DNA of 64,000 nucleotides. Origin: Acanthaster planci (lineage: Eukaryota; Echinodermata; Asteroidea; Valvatida; Acanthasteridae). Positions 59,891 to 64,000 of this stretch are shown one piece after another. The position numbers and the translations under genes are program-made. The DNA lies in NCBI RefSeq assembly GCF_001949145.1, contig NW_019091406.1, positions 94,693-158,692 on the forward strand. Direction: 5' to 3'. Numbering within the stretch: the stretch's first letter is position 1; each line of letters starts with the position of its first letter. The notes beneath the pieces were generated by a model, which searched no databases, was not told where the DNA came from, and worked only from the letters and a program-made list of their open reading frames with translations.

Positions 59891-61005
59891 CTAGTGCGAT
59901 CTCGGTGACTTGGGTGATCCGATCGGTGATTTTGTGGATCTCATAGGCGAGGTGGGTGACCATAAAGATAACCCCGGCCCGCTTTCATCAGCAGCCAGAT
60001 CACCGGACGAGGAGGATACACCGCCGGGCAACATCCCTCCATTACCGGCCTCCTGGATCAGTTTAATCCGGTCTCTCAGTAGACCAATCAGCTCCATCAA
60101 ATCCTCACAGCTGCGCAGCTTACTTTCAGATGCGGCTAGTAGGCGCTCCAGGTGTTCCAGCCTGGCGTCCGTCTCCGTCTGTCTTAGCACAAGATGATGG
60201 AGTTGTCGCTTTAGAGACGATCATAATTGCATTTTAGTACAGACAATTTTTTAAAAGAATGAGTCAAAATGTTACATTATGTTCGTGTGAGTAGCAGGCT
60301 CAATCCATCCAGCTTAATGTAGCAGGTCACTGTTGGGCCATGTCGTTCTAAGCACTGAAGTAGAAATTCCTGAATAGGTTGACGGAAACCCAATAAAAAA
60401 CAATGAATTCTTCGCCATTAGTACTTCTGATTTTTTATTTTTGTACATTTTTTATTTGTTTTGTGCGACCTTACCACACTATTACCTTTAGGTGTAAAAA
60501 GACCAGTACGTGACCACGTAAATTACTGACTTCATTTCGCACCAAAGAATCGAGGACTGGACTGGAAGACGGAAAATGAAGCCAGGTAGAACGACGTGCG
60601 GCATATGCATATTATGCGCAGGACGCATAGGCCTTAAGTACTTCCTGTACACTTTCTGAGCATCATGCATATAACGCACGTCGTTCTACGTCGTCTCCTT
60701 TTCTGTCTACCGACTGGAATGAGGAGCACTTACTTTGAAAAGGAACTTTCAGGTGTGTGCGCCCTTCTATTACCTTTGTGAGAAAAAAATATATATCGAC
60801 AATCAACCTACAAGAGGAAGTGCAAACACAAAACCTCCAATGGCGTGTTTACCTCCAGAGTGTCCAGGCAACTATTAGATGCCGCCCCTCCCACGATCTC
60901 TGTGGGCTGATCAGAAATGCTGTTGCAAACTTTTCCAGGAATATTCATGTCTTTGGGGGCACAAGGCTCGCCATCTTCAGCCGATTGAAACTGCTCGCCG
61001 TCCAT
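59891..61005 (-). CDS. Unrecognised small coiled-coil / Ser-Pro-rich protein (2 exons)
   Basis: Exon 1 is 61005-60853 (51 codons), exon 2 is 60178-59891 (95 codons plus stop); they join in phase 0 as DTLE|TETDAR across GAG|GTAAAC and TAAGACAG. The 146 aa product has an acidic N-terminus, a Leu/Glu-rich amphipathic helix (about residues 52-90, including LEHLERLLAASESKLRS and LIGLLRDRIKLI), a Gly/Ser linker, and a C-terminal tail with repeated S-P and K-S-P motifs (SPMRSTKSPIGSPKSP), possible sites for proline-directed kinases. The ATG context is good (agaaaaATGG). An in-frame ATG at 61122 would add 39 residues. I do not recognise the family. Support is the matching splice phase, the codon-like composition and the plausible protein; missing extra exons cannot be excluded. 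Confidence 0.6.
60561..60716. mobile_element. 156 bp foldback element, GTAGAACGACGTGCG core arms
   Basis: In the intron of the small coiled-coil gene. GTAGAACGACGTGCG (60586-60600) pairs perfectly with CGCACGTCGTTCTAC (60675-60689). Complementarity continues outward imperfectly (AGACGGAAAATGAAG with CTCCTTTTCTGTCT) and inward (CATATGCAT with ATGCATATA). No ORF, no clear duplication. Confidence 0.75.
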
Positions 61006-61917
61006 TTTTCTCCGGTCAGCTTGGTGCGTGGTGAAAGATTGAAACCGCCTCCGACTTGCGATACAGTGCAAGAGCAGCTCGAAGAGGATTAGTTGTGACG
61101 CAATAGCTACAGGTGCATGCAAGCTTCAAGCTTCAGAAGAATCTCATCAAGACCATGTTTTATTGTGTTTACATTGTAAGTTTGTGAAAGGGAACGGTCG
61201 CCTCACACGTCAATAGCTGCAACCTTTTCGGTGTATTAGATAAGTCAATGAGACAGCAGTTCGATTAGCAGATGCAATGGGCTGAGTGATCAGACTTTTA
61301 ATGAGGAAACGGTAACGGTTGAAAAAGCGTAAAAAAAAGACGAGAAGAACGCAAACGATTGGTTACCAATAGACCCCTCCCCTGAGCAAAATGCCCTACT
61401 ATTGTTGAAAGGACCAAGGTTACAAGCGACTCTACCAGACACAAATTAATCACACTGACGAGCAATTTTGTAGTGCACATGACCTGCTATGATTTTACGA
61501 TATCTTTGGCATAATTGTTGAATGGAATAATGGCCACATTATTTTGCACACGTTCTGGAAACTGAAAATGTGATGACTGGGAAAACAACACGGTACCCCC
61601 AGCATGTCGTAAATTCGGCGCCATGGGTCCCAGTGCCATTTCATTGATCATAATTGTTTTTACCTATAGGGCACCTTCCTCTCAAATTTTAGCCAAGTTT
61701 AGTGAACCGGTTGGCAGCGTTAAGTCCACCGACCATGGCCAATGAACCGACACCATCAGACCAATTAGGCATTCGGGCGTGAGGGTCCATGCGCTTTCCA
61801 CTCCTATATTTGATTTAAAAATGAATCTGGTTTTCAAGTGGAATGACCATGGTATCAACAGTGAAAAAAAAAGAAATGTCCTGTTTGTCCTAAAGTGGAT
61901 TTGAAATAAGAACGACA

Positions 61918-62262
61918 GGTTTTATGTAGCGCTTATCAGGTCAAAGCGCTATTATTATTACCCTTGCTTACTGGGCCCTTGAACCATTCCAAATACCATG
62001 CAGCTCCCTGGGAAGTGAAGTATATAGCTCGATGCAACCATGCCGGCTCAAAGCAGCTATATCAACCACTATAACCACCTCTGCCCTCACAGGGCACCCA
62101 ATTACTCCTGGGTGGAGAGAGGGAAATGAGTGACAAGGTGCCTTGCTCAAGGACACACGCACCATGACACCAGGCTGGATTTGAATCCAGCAACCTGCAA
62201 ATAGGCTTTACCTGCCGACTACTTACTCCAATGCTCCTAACCGCGAGGCCACACGGCACGCC
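61918..62262 (-). mobile_element. Full-length tRNA-derived SINE with hairpin-like 3' tail
   Basis: On the minus strand the head GGCGTGCCGTGTGGCC then TCGCGGTTAGGAGC (box A region) and GGATTCAAATCC (box B) lead to a body with GTCCTTGAGCAAGGCACC. The 3' part ends in TAATAATAATAGCGCTTTGA then TAAGCGCTACATAAAA. The tail resembles a LINE-type 3' end with short TAA repeats. The CTTGAGCAAG body motif links it to the SINE at 17.4 kb. Confidence 0.8.
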
Positions 62263-62330
62263 ACAGCACGGGCGACGCTAGAGGGGGTGTCTCACCCCCA
62301 TTGGTTAGTTTTGTCGGCACGGATAATGAA

Positions 62331-62466
62331 AAGGGAAAGGAAAGGAAAGGAAAGGAAAGGAAAGGAAAGGAAAGGAAAGGAAAGGAAAGGAAAGGAAAGG
62401 AAAGGAAAGGAAAGGAAAGGAAAGGAAAGGAAAGGAAAGGAAAGGAAAGGAAAGGAAAGGAAAGGG
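62331..62466. repeat. (AAAGG)n microsatellite, about 27 units
   Basis: A nearly perfect 5 bp repeat of about 135 bp starts after GGATAATGAAA. Because 5 is not a multiple of 3 it gives long open frames (KGKER repeat on +, Phe/Leu/Ser-rich on -); these are not genes. The strand is pure purine. Confidence 0.97.
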
Positions 62467-64000
62467 GATACAGTAATAGAGGGACCTCAGATTAGCGCCG
62501 TCTGCGTGCCTCTCTGTGTTGAACGTCATCGCGCGCGAACGCGGAGTCGACACAGTACATGGAGTATCTGGCTCGTAAGTATGACGCCACTTCACGACCA
62601 TCGCAGGTACGCTAGTTCGCGGTAAATTTTCGTTATTTTTTCTTTGATTTACGTGTTGAGTCATCCTGAAGGACTCTTCCACAAAAATCGTCTGCCTGAA
62701 TTGTCTGAATTTAACATACTTTTATGCATTTTGTGTCTTGACTCCTTACTTTCAATCGTCTGATCGTATTAAGAATTGAAGCTGACACATACAGCCTCGT
62801 TCTCAAACGCGTAAGTGCGCAGATTGACGCTAAAAGCGTCGTATTGGGATCCCTCTATACACTCGTTTTGCGTGACAGTCCGTCGGCAAACTTGGTAAAC
62901 CCCCCCCCTTCAAAATGGTCTAGCGGCGCCCGTGCTCCACAGGCAAAAATTTCCGAAACAAAATCCTTTTCCTTTGTCGATTCGAAAATGCAAAACAAAA
63001 ATCTGCAAAACAAGTCAGTTTTCATTTTTTTCCCAATTGAAAACACAAAGAAACAACTGTTTTGAACAAACCAAAATCACGCTTCACAACAGTAACCCAC
63101 ATTTCCCTCCAACTGCAGCACGCCTGCGCCTATATGACTTGGGTCAGCGGGAAGTCGGGCTAATTCACTGACTTTGTTTCTCCTTTAACTTAGTAAGAAA
63201 TTCCTAATGGTCCTATAATCGAAGACTTGCTTGAAGGGGTCAAGTCATGCAACATTATTAGCGGATGGCTTTTTCTCATTCCTCAAAACGTGTATTGAAT
63301 ATATAATTCCTCGTTCTCAAATAGAAACAAGAACAAACACTTTTTTGTAAAAAACAACAACTGGAATTTCGAAGTTTCATTTCTCATACTGCAAAAAACA
63401 AATGAATAACACATACCTAAGAGTGCAATCAAACTCGTAACGTCAATTGAAAAAGATATTCAAAGACGAGTACTTTTCTCTTCCATTTACTGTACATCAG
63501 TAATTTATTACAAAATAAATTAAAACACACATATCATTTTTCCTGTTAGTCAAGCATAATTTACATATAACACTAGTTACATGAAACAAAATGCTTAAAA
63601 TATGGTACAGTTTATCTACCAAAATATATCTATTGACTTGCAACTTGCAACTGAAAATCCCCATGCTCCCATTAAAAATATTCCTGATACAAACAAAGAA
63701 ATCCGCAACACGGGTACTCCCATTAAGCTTTCTTGCATGCATATCAACTCTGATTTTCTTTAATTTAATTCAATTTCTTATTTCATGTTTCCACCGCTGG
63801 AAATACCACGTTCTTAAGAGGAATGGGGGTATTTGGAACCGAAGCGGGGTTGCTTAAACTTGGCACTCCATCCACTGTGGTACGTTGTAGAGCGGTCACT
63901 TCTACCATGGGGGTCTACCCGGAACCGGTTGCAATCGTAACGGGACCTCTGTATAACAATAAGCCAAACTCGTACAACCAAGGTTGCAAAGTTTCACAAA

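Larger units (their letters stand above)
61006..64000. other. Right-end interval, no gene recognised beyond repeats
   Basis: Upstream of the small gene I see no further coding region with family support. The listed SINE and microsatellite lie here. The stretch 62470-64000 is AT-rich with short frames only; frames across the microsatellite are artefacts of the repeat. Confidence 0.5.

Noticed and set aside
62287-62682. Long open frames with KGKER repeats (+) and Phe/Leu/Ser-rich repeats (-)
   Set aside because: They are translations of the AAAGG microsatellite and have no support outside it.

Overview
The window is animal nuclear DNA from an invertebrate deuterostome, most likely an echinoderm and probably a sea star. 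It has intron-rich genes with GT-AG introns of about 0.1-7 kb, many short foldback transposons and tRNA-derived SINEs, and many TACATGTA-type motifs. The strongest clue is a CMP-Neu5Ac hydroxylase with a C-terminal membrane segment, a form known from the starfish Asterias rubens. No prokaryotic features (operons, CRISPR arrays, insertion sequences) are present.

Four genes are supported. (1) CMAH, + strand, 1068-19733, 15 coding exons, 677 residues. (2) PAN2, - strand, 51090-31899, 25 coding exons, 1163 residues, the nuclease subunit of the PAN2-PAN3 deadenylase. (3) SNF8/VPS22, + strand, 53629-58422, 6 exons, 246 residues, an ESCRT-II subunit. (4) A small unrecognised coiled-coil gene, - strand, 61005-59891, 2 exons, 146 residues. 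I joined exons by hand. In genes 1-3 every splice phase closes and each protein follows its vertebrate homologue from end to end.

Layout: CMAH and PAN2 converge on a 12 kb gene-poor interval that holds a decayed, antisense DIRS-type tyrosine-recombinase retrotransposon (about 26.9-30.7 kb). PAN2 and SNF8 diverge, with 2.5 kb between start codons; that interval holds a 614 bp foldback element with a nested tRNA-like SINE, and a 55 bp palindrome with CRE-like arms. SNF8 and the small gene converge at 59.5-59.9 kb. The right end carries a tRNA-derived SINE, a long AAAGG microsatellite and about 1.5 kb with nothing recognisable. The genes are functionally unrelated (sialic acid modification, mRNA poly(A) shortening, endosomal sorting), so this is ordinary metazoan gene order.

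The most notable observation is a CCCH zinc-finger motif (C-X5-C-X4-C-X3-H, residues 764-779) inside the USP-like domain of PAN2, where my recollection of human PAN2 has no such motif. A poly(A)-deadenylase carrying a finger of the Nab2/ZC3H14 spacing suggests an extra RNA contact. Other items are the CMAH tail anchor with a dilysine-like end, two TTAA-flanked piggyBac-like MITEs, several unnamed foldback families, and one transposon nested in another. An assembly gap of 83 Ns lies at 47862-47944 inside one MITE.
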